DNA of 64,000 nt from Phycisphaerales bacterium (GTDB taxonomy: Bacteria; Planctomycetota; Phycisphaerae; UBA1845; Fen-1342): positions 62,001 to 126,000 of the forward strand of contig JADJWG010000002.1 of assembly GCA_016716475.1 (NCBI GenBank), written 5' to 3'. The notes beneath the pieces were generated by a model that was not told where the DNA came from, ran no database searches, and saw only the letters and a list, made by a program, of their open reading frames with translations. A program made the position numbers and the translations under genes. How positions within the stretch are numbered: the first letter of the stretch is position 1; the number at the start of each line of letters is the position of its first letter. Shown here in pieces: positions 44,923-53,806 of the stretch.

Positions 44923-46140
44923 ATGAATCAAGATCTTCTCCTCATCGGTGTCGATGGTGGCGCGACCGAAGCCAAGGCCCACGCCGCCACTTGTGACGAC
45001 TTCGACCGGCCCGCCTCCTTTACGCTGCGCGCCGAGGCCAGCGGCTGCGTCTACCCGATCATCGCCGGGTTCGTACCCGTCCCGGTCGGGGAGCAGCTTG
45101 CCCAGCGCGACGCCGGTGCCATCGTCCTTACTGCGCACGAGCAGGAACAGGGCACCGCGTGGATTCGGGCCACGGCCGGCGCCGTTGCTGCCGTGGCAGA
45201 GCAAGCTGGAACCGATCCGCAGGCAGCGCTCCTGATCGGCATCGGTATGCCCGGCCTGAAGACTTCCGACGGCCGTGGCATTGCGGTCATCAACAACGGC
45301 CCACGCCTGCCCGACTATCTCCGGCAGTTGGAAGGCGAACTGACGCAACGTGGGCTGCGTCTTGCGGCTCCCATTGCCGCGCTCGGTTCTGATGCCGACT
45401 ACTGCGGACTCGGCGAGGAGCACGCCGGCGAGGGACTCTTCCGTGATGTCGCGCATGCGTACTATGTCGGGGGAGGGACAGGCGTCGCCGATGCGCTCAA
45501 GCTGCATGGCGGACTTGTACCCATGGATCAGGCCCGTACCTGGCTCCAGAAATCATGGCAACTGACCAGTGCCTTAGGGCCCACGTTTGAGCGGCTCATC
45601 TCGGCCAAATCACTCAATGCCGTTCATGCCAACCTGTACGGTGGCGTTGGTGCTGCGAATCGGGAATTCCCCGAGCGGGCCGCCCTGGCTGGCGATCCTG
45701 TGGCGCGTGCCACCCTGCATACGGCGGCCCTCGTGCTGGCGGAGCTGCTCGCTGAACGCATTCTCACGATCTTTCGCGGACGCATCGCAGCGACTCACCG
45801 TGGTGACGCCTATGCGCGGCTGGCGGAGGAACATCCCTTCCGTGGCACCGTGCTGGAGCGGATCATCATTGGGCAGCGCATCGGTGTGCTCTACGCCTGG
45901 TCCGAATTGCGGCCATACTTTGCAGCGCCGCTTGAGGCGTGCCTGGCGGCGCTGTTACGCACCGCGCAAGAGCCGGCCATCACCGCGGCTGTGCTCACGG
46001 GCACAGGGGCGCTGCGACCCGGATTCCTGGTATCGTCGCAATTGCGCGCGGCACCGGCGCTCGGGGCTGCGATCGCCGCAGTACAGGCACGGGTAAGATC
46101 CCGTGCGGAAGCTGGTGCGAAAGGTGGTGCGGCAAGATGA
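44923..46140 (+). CDS. BadF/BadG/BcrA/BcrD-type ATPase, likely N-acetylglucosamine kinase-like
   Basis: A 405-residue ASKHA-fold protein. The N-terminal phosphate-1 loop is LIGVDGGATEAKAHAATC. IGIGMPGLKTSDGRG (about 107), AALGSDADYCGLGEEH (about 151) and YVGGGTGVADALKL (about 180, adenosine-side loop) follow. AAVLTGTGALRPGF comes near the C-terminus. This is the family that holds N-acetylglucosamine and N-acetylmuramate kinases. Which sugar is used here is inferred from the neighbouring hexosaminidase. The stop overlaps the PhyH-like start as ATGA. Confidence 0.82.
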   Translation: MNQDLLLIGVDGGATEAKAHAATCDDFDRPASFTLRAEASGCVYPIIAGFVPVPVGEQLAQRDAGAIVLTAHEQEQGTAWIRATAGAVAAVAEQAGTDPQAALLIGIGMPGLKTSDGRGIAVINNGPRLPDYLRQLEGELTQRGLRLAAPIAALGSDADYCGLGEEHAGEGLFRDVAHAYYVGGGTGVADALKLHGGLVPMDQARTWLQKSWQLTSALGPTFERLISAKSLNAVHANLYGGVGAANREFPERAALAGDPVARATLHTAALVLAELLAERILTIFRGRIAATHRGDAYARLAEEHPFRGTVLERIIIGQRIGVLYAWSELRPYFAAPLEACLAALLRTAQEPAITAAVLTGTGALRPGFLVSSQLRAAPALGAAIAAVQARVRSRAEAGAKGGAAR

Positions 46141-46979
46141 GCACAGGTGCAAACCTCCCACCGCTCGACAGTGCCTACGCGTTGTCGACGGAGGCCCTGG
46201 CTGCCTACCAGCGCGATGGTCACATCCTGCTTCGTGAAGTGGTGAGTGTGGCGGAGCTGGCACCCTACCGTGCGGCCATCGCTGCTTTTGTCCGTGGCAG
46301 CGGGAAGGACCAGGTGCCCCTGCATGAGCGCGATGCATACCACCAGGCGTTTCTCCAGGTGGCAAACCTGTGGGAGACGGATGCGGTGGTGGCCCGGTTC
46401 ACGTTTGCCCGCCGTTTTGCCCGCCTTGCCGCCGAGCTGATGGGCGTCGAGGGCGTGCGGTTGTACCACGACCAGGCGCTGTTCAAGGAACCGGGCGGTG
46501 GCCCGACGTTCTGGCACCAGGATCAGTATTATTGGCCGTTTGACACCCCGCACATGATCACCATGTGGATGCCCTTGGTCGATGTCCCCGTGGAGATGGG
46601 GGCGCTGACGTTTGCGTCCGGCTCGCACCGTGAAGGGGGGTTGTGCGCGGAGTCCATTTCGGAGACCTCCGATGCCGCCTTGAAGCGCATCCTGGCGGAG
46701 CGGGGCTTCCCGGTGGTCGTAGAACCGCTCCGGGCAGGAGACGCAACCTTCCATGCGGGCTGGACGATGCACATGGCGCCGGGCAATCGCACCAGCGTGA
46801 TGCGCGAGGTGATGACGGTCATCTACGTCGCCGATGACGCGCGCATTGTGGCGCCAGACAACCCGCACCGCCCCGCGGACCTGGCGCGCTGGCTGCCGGG
46901 TCAGCAGCCGGGGGAACGGGTGGGGAGTTCGCTGAACCCGCTGCTGTACCACCGGGTGACGCTGCCGACCGTGGGGTAA
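46137..46979 (+). CDS. Phytanoyl-CoA dioxygenase (PhyH) family Fe(II)/2-oxoglutarate oxygenase
   Basis: A 280-residue protein. The ATG at 46137 overlaps the kinase stop. The iron ligands are the HxD of TFWHQDQYYWPFDT (about 125) and the distal His of ATFHAGWTMHMAPGN (about 205); the arginine in NRTSVMREVM would bind 2-oxoglutarate. The N-terminus AAYQRDGHILLREVVSVAEL is the usual family opening. Bacterial members hydroxylate small molecules such as amino acids or lipids. Its substrate is unknown, but coupling to a sugar kinase suggests a sugar-linked compound. Confidence 0.88.
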   Translation: MSTGANLPPLDSAYALSTEALAAYQRDGHILLREVVSVAELAPYRAAIAAFVRGSGKDQVPLHERDAYHQAFLQVANLWETDAVVARFTFARRFARLAAELMGVEGVRLYHDQALFKEPGGGPTFWHQDQYYWPFDTPHMITMWMPLVDVPVEMGALTFASGSHREGGLCAESISETSDAALKRILAERGFPVVVEPLRAGDATFHAGWTMHMAPGNRTSVMREVMTVIYVADDARIVAPDNPHRPADLARWLPGQQPGERVGSSLNPLLYHRVTLPTVG

Positions 46980-47034
46980 GGGTGCGTGCAAGGGCATCGG
47001 AGCAAGGAAATCGCGCTGACCTGCCGGTTGTGCG

Positions 47035-47040
47035 TACAAT
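47035..47040 (+). promoter_or_regulatory. Possible -10 hexamer just before mnmG
   Basis: TACAAT ends six bases before GTG 47047 and nine before ATG 47050. No strong -35 is seen. Confidence 0.3.
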
Positions 47041-47049
47041 CTCCCCGTG

Positions 47050-48892
47050 ATGGCACGTGCGTTTGATGTCGTTGTTGTTGGGGGTGGGCATGCCGGAGCC
47101 GAGGCCGCTTGGGCCGCGGCTCGCGTCGGCGCCCGCACCGCGCTCATTACACATGATCCGGCCGCGATCGGCCGGCTGTCGTGCAACCCCGCCATCGGTG
47201 GGATCGGAAAGGGGCAGATTGTCCGCGAGGTGGATGCGCTCGGCGGCCTGATGGGGCTCATCGCCGACGAGGCCGGCATCCAGTTCCGCATGCTGAACCG
47301 GCGAAAGGGACCGGCCGTGCAGTCGCCACGGGCGCAGGCGGATAGCCACGGGTACCCGCTGGCCCTGCAAGCCCGCTTGGCGACCTGCCCGAATCTCGTG
47401 ATTCTTGCGGCTGGTGTTGAAGCGTTGCAGTCGGAAAGCTGTGGCCACGAGAATCGGCGAATCACAGGAGTCGAGCTCTCGAACGGCGAGCACCTCACCA
47501 CCCTTGCGGTTGTCATCGCGTCGGGCACGTTTCTCCGCGGACTCATGCACACAGGGGAGGATCGCACGGTTGGTGGCCGCATTGACGAGGCCGCTGCGAA
47601 CGGGCTCAGTACCGCCCTCGCAGGATTGGGGCTGCGGCTGGGTCGCTTGAAGACCGGTACACCTCCGCGGGTGGCGCGTGAGAGCGTAGATTTCAGCCGA
47701 CTGGTGGAGCAGCCCGGCGACGCGGAGCCCGTGCCGTTCTCGTTCCTGACCGAGCGGATCACACAGACGCAGATCGTTTGCTGGCATACCAGCACGAACC
47801 CTGCGGTGCATGCTTTGATTCGCGCCAACCTGGCGCGGGCGCCGCTCTATAGCGGGCAGATCGAGTCCACCGGCCCACGCTACTGCCCGAGTATCGAGAC
47901 GAAGGTGTTGCGCTTTCCGGAGAAGGACCGGCACCAGATCTTCCTTGAGCCCGAGGGGCGCCATAGCGCGCGGATCTACATCAACGGCATCAGTACGTCG
48001 TTGCCACGCGACATCCAGGCGCAGATGGTCGCGCTGATTCCGGGCTTGGAGCGGGCGCGGATCGTGCAGTGGGGTTACGCGGTCGAGTATGACTTCGTCC
48101 CCCCGGAGCAAATCGACGCGACGCTCATGACCAAGACCGTACGCGGACTGTTCCTCGCCGGTCAGATCAACGGGACGAGCGGTTACGAGGAGGCCGCTGG
48201 GCAGGGTTTGCTCGCCGGGCTGAATGCGGCGCGGTTCGTGGCCGGGCAGGCCCCCGTGGTCCTGGGACGTGACCAGGCGTACCTTGGGGTGCTGGTCGAT
48301 GATCTTGTCACGCGCGGGCTGATCGAACCGTACCGCATGTTCACTTCCCGCGCAGAGCATCGCATGCATCTGCGCACAGACAATGCCGATGAACGGCTGA
48401 CTCCCATTGGGAGGGAAACCGGACTGGTGGATGACCAGCGCTGGCTGCGGTTCGAACGCCGGCGCACACGGATCGCCGAATTGCTTGCACTGGTTGGGAT
48501 ACTTCGGTTCGACGGTCGTTCGGTCGCGGAGTGGCTGTGCCCGGCCGGAGGAGGATGGAGAGCGTTTCCGCACGGCGCTGCCAGAATTACGATCTCTTGC
48601 AGCGGACGCCGATGTCTGGTCGCGGGTGCTGGTAGAGTTGAAGTACGAGGGGTACATCCGACGGCAGGCGCAAGTGATTGCCCAATCTCGGGCGATGGAG
48701 GAGCGGTTGTTACCGCCGGATTTAGACTACCACAGTATCGCACAGCTTCGTTTTGAGGCCCGGGAACGGTGGGAGGCCGTGCGACCCCGTAGCATCGGGC
48801 AGGCAGCCCGGGTCAGCGGCATCCGGCCCACCGATGTCAGTCTGTTGCTCGTACACATGGCAGCGCTCGAAAGGCGACGAACGGCGGGGTAG
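47050..48892 (+). pseudogene. mnmG: mnmG (tRNA U34 carboxymethylaminomethyl-modification enzyme, GidA) interrupted by a one-base frameshift
   Basis: The first ~495 residues are a normal MnmG: FAD site FDVVVVGGGHAGAEAAWAAA, CNPAIGGIGKGQIVREVDAL, GTPPRVARESVDFS, and NGTSGYEEAAGQGLLAGLNA. Near 48537-48545 the frame breaks, and the true C-terminus continues in the +1 frame (ELKYEGYIRRQAQVIAQSRA; RSIGQAARVSGIRPTDVSLL, then LVHMAAL) to the stop at 48890-48892. One surplus base in TGCCCGGCCGG explains it. The joined length, ~613 residues, is that of intact MnmG. MnmG works with MnmE on wobble uridine, and loss is costly, so a sequence error is the simplest reading. The GTG at 47047 is an alternative start. 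Confidence 0.9.
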
Positions 48893-48944
48893 TCACCGAG
48901 TGGGGTCGGGGTGGAAGCGCAACTTTCGGCTAAGGGCGTGAGAA

Positions 48945-48996
48945 GGCGCGGGGCGAAATCCGCAAACTGCGCAGAAAGTTCCTTCGGAACCGCGCC
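48945..48996 (+). terminator. Nested hairpins after mnmG, possible transcript end
   Basis: GGCGCG (48945-48950) pairs with CGCGCC (48991-48996), enclosing CGCA/TGCG and GTTCC/GGAAC hairpins. It lies between the mnmG stop and the promoter of the next operon. No T-run follows, so termination is a guess. Confidence 0.35.
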
Positions 48997-49032
48997 CGAT
49001 GGGCAGATTGTGAGTTCCGAATATCGAACAGC

Positions 49033-49061
49033 TTGCCAAGACCGCGCAATCGTGCTATATT
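49033..49061 (+). promoter_or_regulatory. Sigma-70-type promoter for the HTH-receiver/HDOD kinase operon
   Basis: TTGCCA (49033-49038), 17 bases and TATATT (49056-49061), each one base from consensus. The start codon is at 49089, so the leader would be about 20 bases. Confidence 0.6.
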
Positions 49062-49088
49062 TGTTAATATGGGTAGTCTGGGAAACCT

Positions 49089-49700
49089 ATGGGGTATTCG
49101 ATGGCGCAGACAGAGAGTGAACATGTGGTTCCGCTGAAGGACGTTTTCACCACCGGCGAGGTGGCGGAAATTTGTAACCTCAGCCAGCAAACGGTGATAC
49201 GTTGCTTCGACAGCGGTCGCCTGCGGGGCTACCGGGTGCCGGGGTCGCGCTTCCGCCGGATCCCGCGGGATGCGCTCATCCAATTCATGAAAGAGCACAA
49301 TATCCCCCTCGACCAGCTCGAAACGGGTAAAACCCGTGTGCTGGTAGTGGACGACGATCCGGCCATCGTCGAGATGCTGGTTGAATTGCTCGAGCGCGAC
49401 GGGCGTTTCGAGGTGCGGACCGCGGCCACCGGCTTTGATGCCGGGCTGAAGACGCGTGAGTTCCGTCCAGATGCCATTGTGCTGGACTACATGTTGCCGG
49501 ACATCAATGGAAACGCCGTCTGCCGGAGCATTCGTAACGACGAGTCGCTGCGGGATGTGCGCATTATCATTGTCTCGGGTGTGATCGATCGGGAACGGGT
49601 GGAAGAACTGCTGTCTGATGGCGCCGACGACTTTATTCAGAAGCCCTTCAGCATCCAGCAACTGGTGAACCGCATCACCGAGCTTGTGGGCAGCCGGTAG
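49089..49700 (+). CDS. Response regulator with N-terminal excisionase/MerR-like helix-turn-helix
   Basis: A 203-residue protein. Residues ~20-75 form a winged helix-turn-helix of the excisionase/MerR-like type (FTTGEVAEICNLSQQTVIRC, then GYRVPGSRFRRIPRDAL). Residues ~82-203 are a full receiver: VLVVDDDPAIVEML, phospho-acceptor Asp in AIVLDYMLPDINGN (about 139), Ser in IIIVSGV and Lys in DFIQKPFS. The order DNA-binding then receiver is the reverse of most response regulators. The histidine kinase gene starts one base after the stop, so it is its probable partner. A second ATG lies at 49101. Confidence 0.88.
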   Translation: MGYSMAQTESEHVVPLKDVFTTGEVAEICNLSQQTVIRCFDSGRLRGYRVPGSRFRRIPRDALIQFMKEHNIPLDQLETGKTRVLVVDDDPAIVEMLVELLERDGRFEVRTAATGFDAGLKTREFRPDAIVLDYMLPDINGNAVCRSIRNDESLRDVRIIIVSGVIDRERVEELLSDGADDFIQKPFSIQQLVNRITELVGSR

Positions 49701-49701
49701 G

Positions 49702-52020
49702 ATGAAGGTCGTACGAGCGTTTGAGGCCCGCATGCCAGCCACCGAGCCCACTTCAACCGAACGTGTCCTGAGCCAGTTGGACAGTCTGCCGACGTTGCCG
49801 GCTGTGGCCGTCAAGCTGTTGCACCTCACCGCCCTCGCTGAGAGCGATGCGCATGATGTTGTTCAGCTCATTCGCGGCGACCAGTCGCTGACGGCCCGCA
49901 TACTGGCGGTGGCGAATTCGGCTGCCAACGGCGTGCGGTTCCAGGTCACCACACTCGAGCGAGCCGTGCCGTTACTGGGCTTCGGTGCCCTGCGCAGCAT
50001 TGCCCTGGCCACCAGCGTGTTCGGCTGCTTCCCCGCCGCCGAAGAAGATCCGGCGGCGGGGCCGGCCTTCGACCGGGCAGAGTTTTGGAAGCACGCGCTG
50101 GCGGTCGCGTCGGCGGCGCGGCGGCTCGCCCAGTTGCGCCCAGAGACGGCTTCTGCCGCCGAGGATGCATTCGTAGCCGGATTGTTGCACGACCTGGGCA
50201 AGGTTGCACTCGACGCGGTGTATCCGAAGGCCTACGAGCGCATCGCGCAGCAAGCGAACCAGTCGCGTGGCGACATCGCGGATTACGAGCGGGAATTGCT
50301 GGGCATTGATCACACCGTGGCTGGACGGCGTCTGGCGGAACGCTGGCGCCTGCCGCGTGAGCTGCAGGAAACAATCTGGTTGCACCACCTGGCAGGCGAT
50401 GCCCTGCCCGTCAACATAGCCAAGCCGCACTTGATCGGACTTGTACAGCTTGCGGATACGCTGGCACGCGAGCAGCGGATCGGATACTCCGGCAATCACA
50501 TCTTCTACGAGCTTTCGCCGCGGCTGGCGGAGCGCCTTGGTTTCAGGGCTGCGGAGCTCGAACCGGTCGTTGCCGCTTTGGCGGAGGACGTGTCCGCGAA
50601 CGCGCGACTGCTGGGCCTGTCGTCGGACACCCCGCAAGCGGTGTACTACCAGGCGATGACGCGCGCGAACAACGAGTTGGGCCGGCTGAATCAGGATCTG
50701 CTTTTGCGGAATCGGCAGCTTGCCGTCGGGGCCCGGTACTTCGTTGCGCTGGGGCTGTTTGAAGAGCAGTTGCAGAACTGGGCGGATCCGCTCGCCGTCG
50801 TGGCAGCCCTGGCGGTTGCCGCCGCCCAGGCACTGCAGCGTCCGAGAGTGCTGGCACTGGGGCGCCGTGCCGAGGAGCGGCTGCTCGATTTGTGTGCAAC
50901 GATGGCCGCGCCTGAACTCCGGCAGGGGTGGACCGAGCCCCTGGACGATGCCCTGGGCCGGACGTTGGACGATGTGCGCGCTGGTGTCGACGCCCTCGCA
51001 ATGACAGTACCGAAAGCACTGCGCGAAGCTCTGGGTGAGACCGGCCGGCAGCTTGGCGACGGCGCCTTGTGGTGGTTGCCGATCGCACACGAGGGTCGCA
51101 CCCTCGGCGGGGTCGTCTACGCCTCCGCGCACGATGAACGCGAATTGCTCGCACAGGAAGCGGACGAGCTGCGGGCTTTCTTGCGCAGTATGGGGTTGGC
51201 ACTCGGGCGGGCGCACGCGCAGGCCGCGGCCCAGCGGCTGTCCGAGCGCTTGGCGGAGGCCAATCGGCGGTTGCAACAGATGCAGGTCGAACTGCTGCGG
51301 TCACGGACCCTGTCGATGATCGCGGAGATGGCCGCGGGGGCCGGACACGAGCTCAATACACCGTTGAGCGTGATTTCCGGCCGCGCCCAAATGCTCGCTG
51401 CTGGCGAAAAGGATTCGGAAGCACAGCGCGCCTTGCAGACCATTGCACAGAAAGCGCATGAGTGCAGTGGCATCGTCAGTGAACTGATGGATTTCGCCCG
51501 GCCCCTTCCGCCGAAGTTGGAGCCGGTTGATCTGCTGGCACTGGCGGCGCGGGTCTGCGACGAGCTGGTCCTTGCCGAGCAGCTCGATCCGGAGCGCCTG
51601 CGGCGTGCCTGGCAGGCGGAAGTCGGCCGGTCACCGGTGGAGCCGCTGTATGTGCAGGCCGACCGCGAACAGCTCACGCGGGTGCTGAAGGAGTTACTCG
51701 CCAACGCTGTCGCAGCGGTTGTTGAGCGCGCGAGCGTGATCACAGTGCGCTGCCAGCCGGCCCTGCAGCGGGATATGGTCGAGCTTCGCATCGAGGACAC
51801 CGGTGCCGGCATGGAACCGGCGGTCCTGCAACGGGCATTTGATCCATTTTTCTCGCACCGACCGGCGGGGCGCAGTCGTGGCCTTGGCTTGGCACGGGCG
51901 TACCGGATCGTTGAGGCGCACGGGGGGCGCATCTGGCTGGAGAGTCGGTTGGGCGAGGGGACTACGGCATATGTGCTCATCCCGCGGGCGCCGGGTACAG
52001 ATCGGCCGATAGCGCGCTGA
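49702..52020 (+). CDS. HDOD-domain histidine kinase
   Basis: A 772-residue protein, starting one base after the regulator stop. An HDOD domain lies at about 25-230 (LDSLPTLPAVAVKLLHLTAL; HD pair in GLLHDLGKVALDAVYP), a form often seen in signalling. A ~170-residue GAF-like region follows (about 330-500), then a coiled-coil helix (about 500-540). The DHp helix has the phospho-His in AGAGHELNTPLSVISGRAQM. The ATPase has the N box ELLANAVAAVVE, G1 DTGAGMEPAVL and G2 GRSRGLGLARAYRIVEAHGG. There is no membrane span, so it is a soluble sensor. Cue unknown. Confidence 0.9.
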   Translation: MKVVRAFEARMPATEPTSTERVLSQLDSLPTLPAVAVKLLHLTALAESDAHDVVQLIRGDQSLTARILAVANSAANGVRFQVTTLERAVPLLGFGALRSIALATSVFGCFPAAEEDPAAGPAFDRAEFWKHALAVASAARRLAQLRPETASAAEDAFVAGLLHDLGKVALDAVYPKAYERIAQQANQSRGDIADYERELLGIDHTVAGRRLAERWRLPRELQETIWLHHLAGDALPVNIAKPHLIGLVQLADTLAREQRIGYSGNHIFYELSPRLAERLGFRAAELEPVVAALAEDVSANARLLGLSSDTPQAVYYQAMTRANNELGRLNQDLLLRNRQLAVGARYFVALGLFEEQLQNWADPLAVVAALAVAAAQALQRPRVLALGRRAEERLLDLCATMAAPELRQGWTEPLDDALGRTLDDVRAGVDALAMTVPKALREALGETGRQLGDGALWWLPIAHEGRTLGGVVYASAHDERELLAQEADELRAFLRSMGLALGRAHAQAAAQRLSERLAEANRRLQQMQVELLRSRTLSMIAEMAAGAGHELNTPLSVISGRAQMLAAGEKDSEAQRALQTIAQKAHECSGIVSELMDFARPLPPKLEPVDLLALAARVCDELVLAEQLDPERLRRAWQAEVGRSPVEPLYVQADREQLTRVLKELLANAVAAVVERASVITVRCQPALQRDMVELRIEDTGAGMEPAVLQRAFDPFFSHRPAGRSRGLGLARAYRIVEAHGGRIWLESRLGEGTTAYVLIPRAPGTDRPIAR

Positions 52021-52039
52021 CCGCTGGCGGAGCAGGGCG

Positions 52040-52074
52040 GCCCCGCCGGACTTTGTGGGGATGCGGGGCTTTAT
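52040..52074 (+). terminator. Likely terminator after the HDOD kinase
   Basis: GCCCCG and CGGGGC form a 6-bp stem, followed by TTTAT. It lies between the kinase stop and a convergent small gene. Confidence 0.45.
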
Positions 52075-52379
52075 GCAGCCGTCAGATTCTCGAATTCCGC
52101 CAGGATGACGACGCTTGAGCCCGCGGGGTCCCGCAGTTCGACCTTGACGTGCCCTTTGGACTTGAGGCGTTCCCGGAGGGCTTCACTTGCGACGTAAACC
52201 ACACTCGCGTGGACGCGCTTATCGCCTTGGAAGAACAGCGTCTGGAGGCGGCGCTTCACGGCTGAGGAGGTACGCTGGCCATCATCATCCCAGGTCGAGA
52301 ATTGCGGCACCGCACCGGGACGACGGACGCGCACACGGGTACCGGCACCGAGAGCTCGCGAAGCAGCAAAGTGACCCAC
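52071..52379 (-). CDS. Small protein of unknown function
   Basis: A 102-residue open frame starting with GTG. The second half looks protein-like (FFQGDKRVHASVVYVASEAL, then RERLKSKGHVKVELRDPAG), while the first 30 residues are arginine-rich and less convincing; the true start may be internal. No domain recognised. It converges with the HDOD kinase, and the shared region contains a hairpin. Confidence 0.45.
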   Translation of the reverse strand: MGHFAASRALGAGTRVRVRRPGAVPQFSTWDDDGQRTSSAVKRRLQTLFFQGDKRVHASVVYVASEALRERLKSKGHVKVELRDPAGSSVVILAEFENLTAA

Positions 52380-52779
52380 AGGATGCTCTCCATACGGTCA
52401 ACCGTGCGCGCACGGGTAACCACAGGTTGTAATAGTCGGGAAGGCACCGCGGCGCCGGCTACGAAGAAGCGTCGCGCGGGGTTGTCGCTCGGATTGGAGT
52501 TCTACTGGTTTCCGGACCGGAAAACAAGAACTTTTTAAGGTTGGCTCTTGCCACTTCCGTCTGGAAGCGATCTGAACCCTCCTCCCCTTGCAGAGCTGGG
52601 TTGGGGAGGTGCGAGAATCCTTTGATGAACGCCCCTCTCACGATCTCTTTGCGAAAGACGGAGGGTGATTGGGAGAGCTGTCACTCTGTCACGGTGTGAT
52701 TGGACGTGGTTATCGGTCATTCTGGTGATTGCGCCCTGATCGAGTCGTGTGGATTCTGGCAGGTCAGGCGTGCTGGCAA
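52380..52779. other. Non-coding stretch before the PEP-CTERM gene
   Basis: No convincing gene is seen on either strand; the short open frames here lack coherent protein sequence. The base composition is less GC-rich than its surroundings around 52500-52800. A CCTCCCC/GGGGAGG pairing lies near 52580-52608. The downstream promoter begins at 52780. Confidence 0.4.
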
Positions 52780-52808
52780 TTGAAGTTTGAACGCGTTCAG
52801 CGTAAGAT
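52780..52808 (+). promoter_or_regulatory. Possible promoter of the PEP-CTERM gene
   Basis: TTGAAG (52780-52785), 17 bases and TAAGAT (52803-52808). It implies a ~145-base leader before ATG 52960. Confidence 0.4.
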
Positions 52809-52883
52809 GAGCAGCGTATCAAGGAAGGAGATCAGGAGGGGTGTCTCCAGAATTGCTACCGGTGACCAACCCGGTTCCGGGTA

Positions 52884-52897
52884 GGACACTAGTGTCC
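52884..52897. repeat. 14-bp perfect palindrome in the PEP-CTERM leader
   Basis: GGACACTAGTGTCC is identical on both strands. It lies inside the predicted 5' leader and could be an operator or a small RNA hairpin. Confidence 0.5.
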
Positions 52898-52959
52898 CAT
52901 TCGACACCGATAGCAACTCCTTCCATGTCTCTTCACGCATTTCTTTGGAGGATGGCGAG

Positions 52960-53718
52960 ATGAAGAAGCTGGCAGTTCTGGTCGCGGCTTTGATGGTTGT
53001 CACCGCCTCGGCGCAAGTAACGATCTATCAACAGGACTTCTCGGGAATGCCCAATGGTCCCCTGACAGGTGAGTGGGCGGGCTCCGGGCTGCAGCAGGGC
53101 GGTGTCCCGGTCGTCGTCAATGACGGCGAAGGTCTGGCCTACATGCAACTCGAAGTCTTCGCGGTTCCGGCGGATAACGCGTTCCGGCAGGAATCCCGCG
53201 CGGTCCTGACTCTACCGAATCCGGTAGACCTCACGGCGTGGACCTCGGTCAAGATCGAGTTCGACATGACCCTGCCGTTCACCGGCAACAACGGCCACAA
53301 CATTTATTGGGACTTCGACAACACTCCGAACAAGTTCGGCCAGACGCGGAACGACGGCAACTGGGCGCGCATGGTCCAGGGTGGCACCCAGTCGAACACG
53401 CTCGATCCTCCGGTCCTCGTCACCACCGACAACACCTACCACATGGTGTGGGACTTCAACCTTGCCGGTACGCCGAGCGTGACTACCTCGATCAACGGCA
53501 ATGTGATTGACACGGCCTATGCCGGTGACGGCGGCTCGCTGTTCTGGCAGACTGGTGGCAACGAGTTGACGCACCTGAGTCTGGCCCTTGTGAAGGACTT
53601 CCGTACCGCGCCGTTCGGTATGACCCTGCAGCTGGATAATTTCCTGATTACGGCGGTTCCGGAGCCGGCGAGTTTGCTGCTGGTCGGCCTGGCGGGTCTC
53701 TTCATCCGCCGCCGCTAA
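52960..53718 (+). CDS. Exported protein with PEP-CTERM sorting signal
   Basis: A 252-residue protein. ATG 52960 opens the signal peptide MKKLAVLVAALMVVTASAQ. The body is a beta-rich domain of the concanavalin/LamG-like kind by pattern (VKIEFDMTLPFTGNNGHNIY; LVKDFRTAPFGMTLQLDNFL). The C-terminus VPEPASLLLVGLAGLFIRRR is a full PEP-CTERM signal: the PEP motif, a hydrophobic helix and a basic end, recognised by an exosortase. No exosortase gene is in the window. Such proteins are usually surface or extracellular-matrix components. A strong hairpin follows the stop. Confidence 0.92.
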   Translation: MKKLAVLVAALMVVTASAQVTIYQQDFSGMPNGPLTGEWAGSGLQQGGVPVVVNDGEGLAYMQLEVFAVPADNAFRQESRAVLTLPNPVDLTAWTSVKIEFDMTLPFTGNNGHNIYWDFDNTPNKFGQTRNDGNWARMVQGGTQSNTLDPPVLVTTDNTYHMVWDFNLAGTPSVTTSINGNVIDTAYAGDGGSLFWQTGGNELTHLSLALVKDFRTAPFGMTLQLDNFLITAVPEPASLLLVGLAGLFIRRR

Positions 53719-53774
53719 GGCACTATTGCCGCACGATCCTTCAGGACTCGTCGGCCAATTCTAAGCGTTCCTCG

Positions 53775-53806
53775 CAGTGGGCGAAGCTTCTGGGCTTCGC
53801 CCGCTG
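53775..53806 (+). terminator. Hairpin terminator after the PEP-CTERM gene
   Basis: CAGTGGGCGAAGC and GCTTCGCCCGCTG pair over 13 bp with one G-U pair and a 6-base loop. TATT follows. A second small hairpin (GCCACTT/AAGTGGC) lies at 53815-53830. Confidence 0.6.

Noticed and set aside
45891..47828. 645-residue open frame on the minus strand
   Set aside because: It is antisense to the kinase, PhyH and mnmG genes, is arginine/proline/histidine-rich and shows no domain; an artefact of high GC.
46819..48657. 612-residue open frame on the minus strand
   Set aside because: Antisense to mnmG with no coherent protein sequence.
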